From assembly GCA_940337035.1 (NCBI GenBank), contig OW679195.1:174006015-174070014 (forward strand): a stretch of 64,000 nucleotides of DNA. Reading direction: 5' to 3'. This stretch comes from Agriotes lineatus. Lineage: Eukaryota; Arthropoda; Insecta; Coleoptera; Elateridae. The notes beneath the pieces were generated by a model. That model saw nothing but the letters and a program-made list of their open reading frames with translations. It did not search any database and was not told the origin of the DNA. Below are positions 1-11,649 of this stretch, piece after piece; the stretch's first letter is position 1; each line of letters begins with the position of its first letter. The position numbers were made by a program, and so were the translations under genes.

Positions 1-985
1 AGAATGGTTTTATTTTACTGTTTCACACATGCCAAGAAAGTATAACGGAAATTAGATGCCAGAAGCTGTATGGATTACCTACCCATCTGCTACCATCGAA
101 CTTGCACCGAAAAAAAAAATGCTCAAAAACGTTGGTCCTTATGCCATGCAACAGCTACGTATAAGATTATACGCAATAAAAAGCGGCGGTCAGATCATTT
201 TTACATTTAATGAGAAACAGTTATTTATAGTATAATATTACAAATAAGAGAGAAAAGTTGAGACCTCGAGGATGCACACGCGTGCCATATAAAATTTTAT
301 CCAACAACTCAATAAATATTTAAAAAAAAACATAAATTTTGTACCGAGAGATTAGATTTTGTTTGTTATTTGACACAAGCTGAAGCAAAGGTTAACCTGC
401 AATTCTCGAATTTGACATAGCTTGATAGTGCTTCTAACAATACAATAATGACTGACCTGGCTTTTACCTCACTAGTGGGTTATAGTTTACTTCACTAGTG
501 GGCAATGGGCCATTTTAGAGGTCTACAATCGATCCAGTAATAGCCTTCTAACTAGGTGGTGTTGGATAATAGTATCTTAGTTATAAGTTATACTTGTGTG
601 GCGACACTGGACGCGTTTGATTGACAAGCTTAAGTGAGTCAGGAATATCAGGCGAAGCACACAAAGTTATGTGTACTCCGAATAACATATGCTATTTTAT
701 TTCCCGAAAATTACTAGAGAATTGACTTCTACGTCAGTTCCCGACCATCAAGAAGGCCAATGTTAAAAATATTCGAAAGCTAATCAACTTTTGAAGTAAT
801 TTTACCCCACTGGCGTAAAAGTAGCAATTCTTGTGCCTAGGAATAAAAGTAACGCATTTCCTTTGTCTGTCAAGTCACATAAGTTGTCGCTCTTATGACT
901 TTTGAAAATAATAGTATATTATGTTAATAGGAGCAAAAGTTATACTTTATGTGGCGTGGCTGGAAAAAATCGCATAACCGGAAGT
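1..985. other. Non-coding AT-rich sequence
   Basis: I see no gene in this stretch. Around 369-420 there is a short, degraded match to the foldback family F core (AACCTGCAA, then CTCGAATTTGACATAG). At 468-510 the motif TTCACTAGTGGG or a close variant occurs twice. Neither is strong enough to annotate separately. Confidence 0.5.
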
Positions 986-1610
986 ATGATGTTTACTCTT
1001 GTGATTTTTCAGTTTTTTCGATTTTTTCAAAAACGGCTCTAACGATTTTTTCAAACTTCATATTTTTATTACATTTTTAATGTGTATTGAAGTGAGATAG
1101 GTGATTTTCTAGTTCAATACTTCTAAAATGGGTTTCTTTTGTTTTTTTCTATTTTCTGTATTACCTCCTATTTTAAATAGAACTCCCGGTATATTATTAC
1201 ATTTTTAAATTCAGCTTAAAATTCTAGAGAAAATTTGTCTCTTTACCTAACGCTCTATTTTGTACCGTTTTTGTAGAATTTGTAATTTTTGAAAAATTTT
1301 GACAAATGCTTAAAAATTTAAAATAAAATTTTTGGCTAATTATAAGATCACTGTAAAAGGAAGTTGTGTGCGTGTATCACACCAGATTTTTTTCTATTAA
1401 CTCCTATTTTAAATAGAACACCCTGTATATTATTACATATTTGATTTAGAGAACATTTTTTTAACTAGCGCTCTATTTTGTACAGTTTTTGTAGAATTTG
1501 CAATTTTTGACAAATGCTTAAATATTTGAAATCAAATTTTTGGCTAATTATAAGATTACTGTTGTAAAAAGAGGTTGTGTGCGTTTTCACACCAGATTTT
1601 TATGATCAAT
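986..1610 (+). repeat. Dispersed repeat R1, copy 1
   Basis: This block is closely similar to 50823-51497 and, in reverse complement, to 13790-14640. Shared landmarks are GATTTTTCAGTTTTTT, CAAAAACGGCTCTAACGATT, ATTTTAAATAGAAC followed by CCGGTATATTATTACATTTTT, the CGCTCTATTTTGTACC box, and a GTGTGCG...CACACCAGATTTTT end. The second half (about 1165-1345) is repeated at about 1390-1600, so this copy has an internal partial tandem duplication. No transposase is visible. Its class is unknown; it may be a non-autonomous TIR or Helitron-type repeat. Confidence 0.7.
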
Positions 1611-4218
1611 TTCACCCGAAATGACGGCACAGGAAAAAATTAAATGAGCCGAGGCCAGTGGCTAATAACAACTTTACAACTTAAAAAAAATCGGTCAATA
1701 GATGTGGTTTTATTAATAGCTGTGAATCCAATCTTAAGTTGCCATTTAAGGAGCTTTAATTTCAGGTTCAATAAATTGCATTCTTATAAAGGCGCAATAT
1801 AGCATGGTTTTATGTTCCTTTAAACTGATTTTTCTATTGTAACTTTAGAAAGCAAACATTAAATGACAACTAAAAGTGTAGAACTAGGTTGTTAAAAATT
1901 TTCAAAGAATTTTTGTAAATTTTTGATAGTAAAAAATGTACTATAGTACTCAATTTAAGTGTTCCGTATTTGGATATGAACTATAGAGGACCTAAGGGGA
2001 TTAACAAGAATTGTAGTCTTGTAGTTAAGCTTAAAATCTCCCGTCAAAACTAGTGGTTAGAATTAAGACAAACGATGTGGGCTTGGAGTGAACTTGCCTT
2101 GGCCAAGGTGCTTTTGTAAGGATATACGAGCACTGCCATTAATTAAAATGCAATCTGAGCAGAACATTAACTACACTCCCAGAGGAAATTAAGCACTACC
2201 TCCATCCGGAAACTAGTGTTCCAGCTAGTGGAATTATTATTTGCAATTGCATTAATTGAAACAGCTTGGTGAATAATCTACGCTATTCATTTTGATGGAT
2301 GATTATGAATCGTTGGCAATTCCGAAGACCCAGCGAGATCTGATAATATCTTAAGCACTCAGCGAAATTAAAATTTCAAATTTAAATTGATCGATGCGAG
2401 CCGGTAAATGTCAGAGTTGAATACGATAGGTGAATTTTACATCAGTTTTTTTCTGTAAATTAAACGTTGCGTTATAAACTTTATACTTTATAACGTTCGG
2501 TTCTTAAAGTAGAACTGTTATAAATGAAACACTAGGTACAACGAAGTGAAATAGAACGTTTGTAATTACTTGTTTAAGTAATTCTCAGGGTTTTACTTGC
2601 AAAAAAAACAACATTTGAGCATTTTCACCTTAAATGAAAAATTGTATTTGTGCCTGCTTTGAAAATGAAGTAGGAAACAACTTTTTCTGGCAGGAAGATC
2701 TTCTTTTTGAAATTTTGAGAGACCTGTTTATAAGAAACTGTGCATTTCAGTAATGAAGTTCCACCGGTAGAGGGCTGATCCAAGCTGTAATTTCGCATTT
2801 CCTTCTTCAGCCCTCTTATCTTCCGGGTCTTTTAGCTACCGTTTGTTTCCACTTAGAATATCAGATTGCTCTGTATCCCGGCTGATCAAAGATAAAGCAG
2901 TACGAGCAGCTGGCAGCATGTTTGTGTTTTAGATTAGTCCTGGTTTGCTGTAAAAGGGCGAGCAAAGCTACAAAGTCCCTCAATGGCCGACCTAATCCCA
3001 ATTACGGAGTTCTGCTTCGTTTCGCGGCGTTGTTGCGAGCACTAGGCTGGTTCAAAGGTTTTAGTGGAGAATTTCCAGTACTTTTGTTTGAAACTTCTGC
3101 TTTGCCATTATTTTGGCGGGTATTTAATAACTAAAATGTATGTATTGGTGAATGACCCGTTTTTGCAATTTCATTCACTTACTGCTGACCTCTATACATT
3201 TCGCGGGTTATGATACTGAAAATTTGTTAATATTGTAATCAACCGAGTTACTGAAATTAAAGCTTAGTGTCTATTAAGATGTAATATTATATTTAAAAAA
3301 TTTCACAGGCAAAACTGGTGCCAGTTCTTTAAAAAATCTTAAGATTTGCTATTTCTATTTGCTATTGTAGAGGTATTTTCCTATTTATTGCTGTGATGTA
3401 TATAATTATTGTCTTTTTATTACAGCCGTTGTGTTTTTTCTTAAATAAGAGTCTCATTTTGTCATTTCTAGTTAGCATGCAATGTCACAGAGAAATATCT
3501 CTTTCCCGTGTCAATCATATTTATGCCCGAGTTTATGCAGCTTTTGTATAGGTACATCATATAGGATGCCTGTACATGTAGGCGTGTGTCCTATTTCATG
3601 ATTTTGTTGTCTATTTTTGTTTTTTCTGGTGGTTTTATTACTTGGGATAGATAAAACATTCATTTTATGTTGAGTATTTATGCAGGTTGATTTAGATTTT
3701 GAAATAAAAAATATTTGCCTTGGCATTTTGAACAATTAAAAAATTATGTTAAACAGGCCCTCAGGTTTAAACAGTTTCATAATCTGTATATTAATGAACG
3801 TTAAATGTAATAAAATAAGATAAATTTGGATATATGTGTTACTTCTATTTTAATTAAGTGTGAAGTCTGTCCGGGCAACTGCGTAATTATTGAGAGAAGG
3901 AAGGAGAAATTACTAATACATAATTTATGTACAAAATGTTTCAGTTTAATCTAAAAATAAAGTGCTTTAAAATTGATGTATGTGCATGTATGCGTATATG
4001 TTTTTCAACTAGATTGGTTTAGAATTTTTATTCATTAAGAATTGCACGATCATTGTTTTAAGTAGACTTTTTAAATCATAGCGGGGAACTATTTTTAATT
4101 AGGTATAACAGAGTAGTATATTTGGTTGCCTATAGTACTGTATTTTTACTAGATATAATCTTCCACAATATAACACTTGAATTTTCCCATTTTGTCGAAG
4201 GCCGCTACCGTCTCGCTA
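1611..4218. other. Non-coding sequence
   Basis: No gene, tRNA or repeat boundary could be supported here. The reading frames at 2922-3134 and 3511-3735 are short, match nothing I recognise and have no clear codon bias. The sequence is consistent with intergenic or intronic DNA. Confidence 0.5.
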
Positions 4219-4290
4219 GCCGTGATCGTCTAGTGGTTAGGACCCTACGTTGTGGCCGTAGTAACCCAGGTTCGAATCCTGGTCACGGCA
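4219..4290 (+). tRNA. tRNA-His-GTG: tRNA-His (GTG), copy 1
   Basis: This is a complete 72-nt cloverleaf. The acceptor stem GCCGTGA pairs with TCACGGC and A is the discriminator. The anticodon arm is CTACG-TTGTGGC-CGTAG with anticodon GTG, and the T arm CCAGG-TTCGAAT-CCTGG is perfect. The A box (TAGTGGTTAGG) and B box (GGTTCGAATCC) fit internal Pol III promoters. The extra 5' G of mature tRNA-His is added after transcription, as usual. A T4 run lies 30 bp downstream. It is one of three copies within 1.5 kb and should be functional. Confidence 0.96.
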
Positions 4291-4319
4291 ATGTGCAAAC
4301 ATTATCACGTTGGAGACTC

Positions 4320-4323
4320 TTTT
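4320..4323 (+). terminator. Pol III T-run after tRNA-His copy 1
   Basis: This is a minimal TTTT tract, the first run of four or more T after the tRNA. It is inferred to terminate Pol III and is weaker than the runs after copies 2 and 3. Confidence 0.6.
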
Positions 4324-5099
4324 AAAATTAATTACCTTCATTTTACGGTCTGCTTTCGCTATTAATCTCTAGGTGAAAGAAATAATTCTTTCTAAATATA
4401 CTTGATGTAAAATGTATTAATCAAATTTATTGCTTTGTGGTTTGAGTGAACGCTTTAATATTTGCAACACTTTAATGATGTTTTTGTATTCACTGATTAA
4501 TTTTAAACAGAAATGCCTTTTTGTTTAAACTTGCTGTGATACACTCTTTCCGCGATAATTTAGATTTGATGCAAGAAATTACCAAAATGTAAAGTTATTC
4601 AGTGGTAAAACGAATAATTGTAAAACTATAGTGCACAGTTGAACAATGACTTTTTGCGTGAAATTTAAATTATGTTTGAAAGTAAATTTTAAATGTTATA
4701 CCAAAGGGCTTTGATCGAGTAAAATTCATAATGAAATTCAAAGATGATATAAAAAATCAGACATATTAAAGGTTAAAAGATTTTAAGAAGACATGGCCTT
4801 AAGAGTGACCATAAATACCATTAGTAATGTTGCAAATTTTACTGAAAGCCACAGTCCCAGTAATAGATTAAATATTAGTACTAATAGGCTAACTGTATGT
4901 ATATCATAAACAGTTAACTTTTTATAAAGTAAGAGGTGATTGATTATTACTTGCCAACTTCAAGAGTTTTAACATTTGTAAAAAAAAAACGCTACTGGGC
5001 CAATGCTTGTCAAAACTCTTCGACTTAGAATAATTCAGAAAGCATCCGTCTTCATAAAAGTGTGAGTGAAAATCTCATTTCTCCAACAGCTTTTCTATA

Positions 5100-5171
5100 G
5101 CCGTGATCGTCTACTGGTTAGGACCCTACGTTGTGGCCGTAGTAACCCAGGTTCGAATCTTGGTCACGGCA
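5100..5171 (+). tRNA. tRNA-His-GTG: tRNA-His (GTG), copy 2, variant
   Basis: This 72-nt tRNA matches copies 1 and 3 except at two positions. In the D arm TCTAGTGG is TCTACTGG, which by my numbering turns the G15 of the G15-C48 Levitt pair into C. In the T arm CCTGG is CTTGG, leaving a G-U wobble. The anticodon GTG and both promoter boxes remain. A T6 terminator follows 28 bp downstream. It can still fold, but loss of the tertiary pair could reduce stability, so it may be a drifting copy. Confidence 0.85.
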
Positions 5172-5198
5172 ATGTTAAAGCATTATCACTGAAGGTAC

Positions 5199-5204
5199 TT
5201 TTTT
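5199..5204 (+). terminator. Pol III T6 run after tRNA-His copy 2
   Basis: A TTTTTT tract lies 28 bp past the discriminator base and is a typical Pol III stop. Confidence 0.7.
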
Positions 5205-5625
5205 ATACAGGATATTCCGTGCCAGTAATAGCCATAGTCGAAAAGTTTTGATTATCAAATATTAAGAAGTTAAGGGTGACCATAACTACAATTAGTAACG
5301 TTTAAAATTTTACTGAAAGCCACAGTCGTAGTAAAAGATTAAATATCAGTAGTAGTAGGCTAATTTTTTTCCAAATTCCTGTTTTATGTCATAAAATTAT
5401 TTTTTTATAAAGAAAAAGATGATTTTTGCTTGCCAACTTCAAGAGGTTTGATCTTTGTAAGAAAACGCTGTTGAGTCAATGTTTATAGGAAATCTTCGAC
5501 TTAATTTTTTTTTAAAACAGCTGGGTAAGCTACTCTCACCCAATTGTAGGAGTTATATGCATTTAATCGACTTTAAAATGTTAAACTGTGAGTGAAAGTC
5601 GCATTTCTCCAACACCTCTTCCATA

Positions 5626-5697
5626 GCCGTGATCGTCTAGTGGTTAGGACCCTACGTTGTGGCCGTAGTAACCCAGGTTCGAATCCTGGTCACGGCA
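5626..5697 (+). tRNA. tRNA-His-GTG: tRNA-His (GTG), copy 3
   Basis: This copy is identical to copy 1 over all 72 nt, with a perfect acceptor stem, GTG anticodon and intact A and B boxes. A T7 run follows. Its upstream 45 bp closely match those of copy 2 and support the duplication history. In all three copies the second anticodon-stem pair reads T-A, where I remember the fly gene as C-G. That would be a compensated change fixed before the duplication; this comparison is from memory. Confidence 0.96.
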
Positions 5698-5723
5698 ATG
5701 TGCAAGCATTGTTACGGAAGAGA

Positions 5724-5730
5724 TTTTTTT
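5724..5730 (+). terminator. Pol III T7 run after tRNA-His copy 3
   Basis: A seven-T tract lies 27 bp after the tRNA and is a strong Pol III terminator. Confidence 0.75.
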
Positions 5731-6365
5731 AAATTATAGAGCATTGCTTTGTTCTAATCAGTTGTCAACATTCTTAAGGCACGATGTGAATATACAGTGA
5801 ACTTATTTTAAGGCGTAATTTAGTTTTGCCGGTTGTCGCCTCAACCAGCAATTGCACACTTAAAAAGACAATTGTTCGTCCTAGGTACGTAAATAACTAT
5901 TAGTTTTAAATTCAATATAAGAGAATTGTTTAATAGAAACACTTTTAGAGGCTGTAGCATAATATTTAGTAAAATCAATTTGAAATAAATCTTTATTAAT
6001 ATTAATGTATAAACGGGGCTGCGCGCGCTATTGCGCGGTCTATCCTATTCAATTTACCACCATTTTTAGGCCTATTACGTAGGGCCTTTCCGTTCTGTTA
6101 CACACTTGTTTACACAATCTCAGAAAACACAACATTTCGCATGAAAGGAAGCCGTGACACAGGTATTTGTAGTCATATTTCAGTAATTATATTTCAGACG
6201 TTTTCAACTGGAAACCATTATTGTTAGTTTCCGTATCACCGTTTTAAAACAGTTTTTTTGATAAAACCGGAGTTATTTGTAGATAAACACCCGTGCAAGT
6301 TTTAATTAATGTTAACCATTTAAAGGAGATCTGTTATCATTTGAAGAGAGAATAATTGCTTAAAA
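5731..6365. other. Non-coding sequence
   Basis: No gene is visible. A short GC-rich palindromic patch, GCTGCGCGCGCTATTGCGCGG, is centred near 6030. Confidence 0.45.
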
Positions 6366-6895
6366 TGGGGCCCTCGGGGATGCGCCCCTCTCCAAGAAAG
6401 CTCACGGGGTTCCGTCCCTCTCTAATGGGGCCCTCGGGCATCCGCCCCTCTCCAAGGGGGCCTTTGGGGCTCCGCCCTTCTCCAAGGGGCCATCGGGTTT
6501 CCGCCCCTCTCCAAGGGGGCCCATGGGGCACCGTACCTCTCCAAGGGGCCATCGCGGCTCCGCCCCTCTCCAAGGGGGCCCTCGGGGCTCCGCCCCTATC
6601 CAAGGGGGCCCTTGGGGCTCCGTACCTCTCCAAGGAACCATCGCGGCTCCGCCCCTCTCCAAGGGGGCCCTCGGGGCTCCGCCCCTATCCAAGGGGGCCT
6701 TTGGGGCTCCGCCCCTCTCTAAGGGGGCTATCGGGGCCCCGCCCCTCTCCAAGGGGGCCATCGGGGCTCCGCTCCTCTCCAAGGAACCCCCCAAAGCTCC
6801 GTCCCTTTTCAAGGGGGCCCTCGGGGCTCCACCCCTCTCCAAGGAGGTCTTCGGGGCTCTGCCCCTCTCCAAGGGGCGCTCGGGGCTCCGCCCCG
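6366..6895. repeat. GC-rich 30-bp minisatellite, about 17 units
   Basis: The unit is 30 bp. Its two halves are close to CTCCGCCCCTCTCCA and AGGGGGCCCTCGGGG, repeated with few substitutions from about 6366 to 6895. It contrasts sharply with its AT-rich surroundings. Because 30 is a multiple of three and the unit lacks stop codons, long frames stay open on both strands (for example decapeptide repeats GALGAPPLSK on plus and RGGAPRAPLE on minus). I treat those frames as a by-product of repeat structure, because three mutually exclusive ones coexist and none has a recognisable start context or domain. Confidence 0.9.
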
Positions 6896-9790
6896 GTCAC
6901 GAAATCGAGGCGACGCCGACGGCGAAATGAATGCAAACGCAAATGAGGGACATCGCGTCTGTAATTGTCGTGACACACACGTTTGGATCGTTCTCCTTTA
7001 TTTATATGATGGAGCCCACTATTGTACCAATCTACAGATTCCTGCTGGCAACGTTGTTGCTGTTGACGAAACTGTTCTCTAATGGCAGTCTGCAGTTCCC
7101 ACTCGGAAGTGAATCGCTGCCCTTTTAGTGATCGTTTAATAGGCCAAAGATATGAACTTTGTGATGATAAGAGCATGCATTGTGGAATGAACACTTTCTA
7201 CACTGACGCTCATTATTTCAGAAAGTTAAATGGCTTTAATCCATTTATTTTTACGTAAAACAATTTTCAAACGCATCACATTTTCATCTGCAGTTGCAAC
7301 TCGAATATGTTCTGGATGAACCAAGTCTTTAGTCAACTCTCTTCCTTCTTGAAATTTTCTTCACTATTAAACCACTGCTGTGTGAGAACTATAGCCATCA
7401 TCGACGGCTTTAATTTTCTCATGGGTTTATAGTGGTTGAAGTCATCCGGCTGCTAAAAGTGGAATAACAGTACGCATATCTTATGACGGATTTTTTATAG
7501 TAAACGGCATTTCCGAGCTCTATAAAAATGCTCACAAAGAAGCAATCTCAAAAAAAAATTACACACACCTCACCAATACGCTGTGAGGAAGGATAAATGT
7601 TTTGGCCCTACCTGTTGGCGAAAGTTTTATTTGGTATGTTGCCGGTTGGTAAATATCGGCCTAATTGGGCTAACTCGCCGAGAAGGGTCGGAGTTCCAGC
7701 TACGCTGAAAGAGAATAAAAAGAGGAGAGGGCGCAAGGTCCTCGACGCTGTTTTAATCCTTGCGTCGGACCATCACAAGGTAGAGATAATTCCAGCAAAA
7801 CAAACGAAATCAAAGTAACGACCAATAAAATATTACAGTTTTATTTTAATTTTGGTGGGTACTATAGTGTAATATCACAAGCATGCATGTTTAAATATAT
7901 AAGAACCAATATAAATATATGAAAGTTTAGGCAGGTATACGGCGGACAAAATATACACTTAAGAAAACAATTATGTTCGGGTGCCGCAGAAGATTAAAGA
8001 AAGATAATTAAGCAACTATAGGTCGCAGAGCGGGTTCAACAAATACTACGCCGGTACAGAGCAATGCAAGTTTATTCTGGCTAACGTTTAGCCCCGATTG
8101 GTAGCTCTAATTGACGTTAAAACTACGCTCCAAAATTTCTAGCGGTCGGAAGCAACGTACGTCTAGCGTGGCCACACCTTACGCCGAGGTCCCTATTAAA
8201 AGAAAGACATCAGGTTATTCATGAATAATGTACCAAAGACTTGTATCTGCTCTTTAACAGATTTAATACAGGCGTAAAATAAATAACCGAATCGCGGAGA
8301 CTTGAATTTGAACATGCGACTTCCGTGGTCGGTTCACCAGCCGCTACCGTCGTCTAGCGGCTATCTTCATGCTGTAAAATTTTGAACCGCAAATTGCGGC
8401 GTGCGAGCAAAATAGAAAAGTGTAAATACAAATCTACATTTAAATATATACCGGGGCCGAGAGTTTAACGCGCTAAGCTGTTAATCACAGCTACCGCGTG
8501 CTACCAGGTAAGTGAAAAGCAACATTCAAATAGGATGCTATCAAAGCTCGGAGTCCTATGATATCTAATCTGTAATTTGTAGTAGGCCCCACTGTGAAGC
8601 TGCGGAGTCAGAACTTTGGTAAGCCTAGTTGACTTTAATCAATAAACTGCAAAAAGTGACCGCACGAAGTTTGCGGCAGCCCTAACATTCATATCTTAAA
8701 CAAAAAGCAAAGTACACGAGGGGCACGATTCGTCAAGCGTGCCTTAATTCCTATCTATACGAAGCACTACTATTCTATTATAACATACACCAGGCGCAAC
8801 GTGTAATAACTATGCTAGCGTTTTGCCTGCAGGAAGGTACGCTGGAATCTACCCTTTCCGTTGGCTTCCAGGTAGTCTGGCGCAGCTGGAGGCGGCCGGG
8901 AAGAGAAGGTCACGGCAGCAGCTGCTGACGGCGGTCCAAGCTACGAAGGCTGTGAGTGGCCTGTAGGTGGGTGAAATTCAGTCACGTATTCCCTAACGTA
9001 GCCCTCAGGCGTTGCGAAATCCACAGGCAATTTGACAGTTTCAGGAGCCCAGATCGACGGACTGGATTCCAGCAAAGTGCAACCGAACGGGAATGCTTAA
9101 TGCCAACAGGAAATGGCTAGAACGTACAATGCCCAAATGAGCCCGCGAATAAGAAGACGGGGCCTTATCTTACCTAACGATGGTATGAAGCAATGGGAAC
9201 GCGCTAAAGTTGGTCCCAGAGATCCACAAAAGCGACAGGACGTAGGTAAGCAACTATATAACAATTACGAACGTCCGAAATAAAGCAATAGTACTTCTAG
9301 ATCCTCCATGAAAACTATTCGAGGGGTGAGCCCAGCCAAAGGGCTTTTTGAAGCACTTAAGCTGCAGGGGAAAACCAATTGCACGACAGTTTTGCTTGGA
9401 AAGAAGGCAGAATTCGACACCAGCTTACAGGTCACAAGATAACAACATTTTTGGGCAAGTGCACCACGAAAAACTTCCTGAAAGATATGACTGCAACAAG
9501 AGATAACAAATTTGTTCTAGCAACAATTCAGGCCAGAAAATAGTTTATAATGAATGCATGTAAAATTGCCTAACCACCAGGCTTAAATATCTGTAGAAAT
9601 GAAACCAGAATAAATTTAATTAGTAAAATAAGGGTAATTACTAGGGGAGTTGCTTACGAAACTGCTTAATAATTATAGGAAAATATTTAAAACTAGGATA
9701 CAGCTAACCAGACCTAATCCAAAGCATGCAAAATTACCAAAAAGCCACCTATTAATACTTAAGGATAAAAATTCAACTAGCAAATGTTTA
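6896..9790. other. Unassigned sequence, GC rising at 8.8-9.3 kb
   Basis: No gene is recognised. The frames at 6931-7128 and 7597-7818 (73 aa, basic) match nothing I know. Between about 7600 and 9500 the base composition is less AT-rich than the neighbourhood (for example around 8850-9000), which may mean an old transposable element or an unrecognised exon. A short hairpin (AGCCGCTACCGTCGTCTAGCGGCT) lies near 8340. Confidence 0.35.
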
Positions 9791-10078
9791 CTAATACAGG
9801 GGACGCTCCAAAAGTAACGTAACAAAGCCAATAAGCAATTCAATAACTTCATGCAAGTGCCATGTTGATTAAGTCGCGCCTAAGCGATCTAAACGTGTTT
9901 CTATTGAACAATCCTCGTAGAAACGTTACTGAGTTGGTAAAAAACTGATGTATTCTACAAAGGCGGAAATGTTATTGATCAAGTGGTATGAAGACTTCAG
10001 TTTACAGCAAGTATGTGAATACTTACATGTTACATTCCCTGTTATTACTTGTGATGTGTGACAATATAATTACGGTTT

Positions 10079-10998
10079 ATGCAGAGTGATTTTAAAATGT
10101 TTTGCCAAACTTTGAGGCATTATTCTACACACCAAGGCAAGTAAAAAAGTTCATATAAACATGTGTCCGAAAATCGCATGTTTTCGAGTTATGAGCAATT
10201 TTTGAATTTGAGAAATAAATCGTAAACCATTAAAAAATATTAAGGTGGCTGGAATACTTGCTGTTAAAATCAAACAGAAAACAGGTAGGCGTCGTATCAA
10301 AATGTACACAAATGCAGAATTAGCAGAATTGCCGTTTATGGATCAAGAAATCAACAACGATTTTCAATTAATCTGTGGGCAGGTATCGTGGGGGATTGTC
10401 TGATAGGACCCTACGTTTTGTCAAATCGGTTGACAGGTGCGAATTACCATGATTTTCTGGAAAATGAACTCCCAGGCCTTTTAGAGGATGTGCCTTTACA
10501 ATTACGCAAGGGATGTGTTTTATGCATGATGGGGCTCCACCACATTTCCTCATACTTGTGAGGCAGCACCTAAGTTTTTGACGAGCAGTGTATAGGTCGT
10601 AGTGGGCCTATTCCATGGCCACCACGCTCCCCAGACCTTAATCCGTTAGATTTCTTTTGGGGATATTTAAAAAGCCTCGTGTACACTATCCCCATTAATA
10701 CAGTAGAGGAGTTAAAGCGGCGTGTTAACGATGCCTGTCAAACTGTTAGAGGAATGCCAGGCGTTTTTGAAAGAGCAAGACAGTCATTGAGGCGGCGATT
10801 AGACGTCTGTGTGGAGATGGGTGGTGGACATATCGAACATCTACTCTGAAGAAGGTTTGATTTCCCAAATTAAAAAATTGCTCGTAACTCGGAAACGCGC
10901 GATTGTCGGACATATGTTTATATGGACTTTTTTACTTGCCTTGGTGTGTAGAATAATACCTCAAAGTTTGGTAAAAACATTTTAAAATCACCCTGTAT
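10079..10998 (+). mobile_element. IS630/Tc1-mariner-type DNA transposon with about 120-bp TIRs
   Basis: The left end reads GCAGAGTGATTTTAAAATG and the right end, reverse-complemented, reads TACAGGGTGATTTTAAAATG. Both continue in parallel through CCAAACTTTGAGG and ATTATTCTACACACCAAGG to GAGCAATTTTT, about 120 bp. It sits inside family-T copy A with TA at the right boundary, as expected for this superfamily. The interior encodes a decayed transposase. The left boundary TA is changed to TGC, so one end has mutated. Confidence 0.85.
10250..10849 (+). pseudogene. Decayed IS630/mariner-superfamily transposase
   Basis: Fragments of the catalytic domain are readable in shifting plus-strand frames. 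They are NLWAGIVGDCLIGPYVLSNR and NYHDFLENELPGLLEDVPLQ, then DGAPPHFLILVRQHL (the second catalytic Asp), then PPRSPDLNPLDFFWGYLKS (the WPPRSPDLNPLDFFLWG-type block) and a carboxy end FERARQSLRRRL followed by a stop. At least two frameshifts separate these pieces and the amino-terminal HTH region is not recognisable. By family knowledge this enzyme would cut and paste at TA sites. This copy cannot encode it. Confidence 0.85.
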
Positions 10999-11147
10999 AT
11001 TGCATTTTAAAATAAACGCATGTGCATGTGATGTGGGCGTGGCGTATCCTTAGACAGCAATAGGTAACAATCAAATCCTCATAAAGACGGCAAGATCATA
11101 TTGCCCATTAAAATAAACTGTATAATTGCTTCTTAATCGTCTCGATA

Positions 11148-11170
11148 GCTGTGATCGTCTAGTGCATAGG
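11148..11170 (+). pseudogene. tRNA-His 5' fragment
   Basis: Twenty-three bases, GCTGTGATCGTCTAG then TGCATAGG, match the first 23 positions of the tRNA-His genes at 4.2-5.7 kb at about 20 sites. The match stops abruptly in the D arm. It could be a truncated tRNA relic or a tRNA-derived SINE head. Chance similarity is possible because the piece is short. Confidence 0.4.
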
Positions 11171-11649
11171 TTTTCTAACTTATTGCATTTTTTCAGAAAA
11201 AAATTATTCAACGCGTCGACGCCCCCCACCGCCCCCCTTCGAAAATCTACCCTATATCATTGAACAAACAGAAAGCATTTTTGCGTTATTTTATGTATCT
11301 GTATTTCTACCTACGTTTTACAACATAGAAGGAAAATATATTGTTGAACGTTGAAGCTTAAAATTAAATTATTTATTGAAATCGACTATAGTAATATTCC
11401 AATACACACAGAAAATTAAGGATAGTATTAAAATAAAAATGATCAAACAATAACATTAAATAGTATATTACATTACAAGTTATGAACGTGCTGCATTGTT
11501 CAACGAGCTAGACATTTTAAATAGTTGTGTATACTATTTTTTCCAACGTTTCATTTCCTCTTAAATAACATTGTTATTAACCTGCGTTAAAAAAAACGGA
11601 TTGTTGTTGAGCTGTGCAATTACCTACTTTCTTTTTAAATTGAGCAATG
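11171..11649. other. Non-coding AT-rich sequence
   Basis: I see no gene. A C-rich patch (GCCCCCCACCGCCCCCCTTC) at 11220-11240 stands out from the AT-rich background. Confidence 0.45.

Larger units (their letters stand above)
4807..5697 (+). repeat. Segmental tandem duplication carrying tRNA-His copies 2 and 3
   Basis: Two units of about 0.45-0.5 kb are similar along their length. The block starting GACCATAAATACCATTAGTAA at 4807 recurs at 5277 as GACCATAACTACAATTAGTAA. Both are followed by ACTGAAAGCCACAGTC and later by GTGAGTGAAA...CATTTCTCCAACA just before the tRNA. The tRNA-to-tRNA spacing is 526 bp. The 3' flank after all three tRNAs (AATGT..AA.CATT.T.AC) is also shared, so copy 1 probably belongs to the same amplification. 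The mechanism was local DNA duplication rather than tRNA retroposition. Confidence 0.8.
9918..11122 (+). repeat. Family T TIR element, copy A, split by an IS630/mariner-type insertion
   Basis: The part from 9918 to 10078 matches copies B (14870-15257) and C (52160-56407) through AGAAACGTTACTGAG, ATTGATCAAGTGG, AAGACTTCAGTTTACAGC and AAGTATGTG. The part from 11000 to 11120 continues the match (GCATTTTAAAATAAACGC, GGCGTGGCGTATCCTTAGA, CAATCAAATCCTCATAAA) and ends CTGTA. The left terminal repeat could not be found, so this end is lost or diverged. Both neighbouring parts are interrupted by the 10079-10998 element. Confidence 0.7.

Noticed and set aside
6356..6946. Long frames on both strands (up to 196 aa) rich in Pro, Gly and Ser
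   Set aside because: They are forced open by a stop-free 30-bp GC-rich repeat. Overlapping frames on both strands cannot all be genes and none has a domain or start context.
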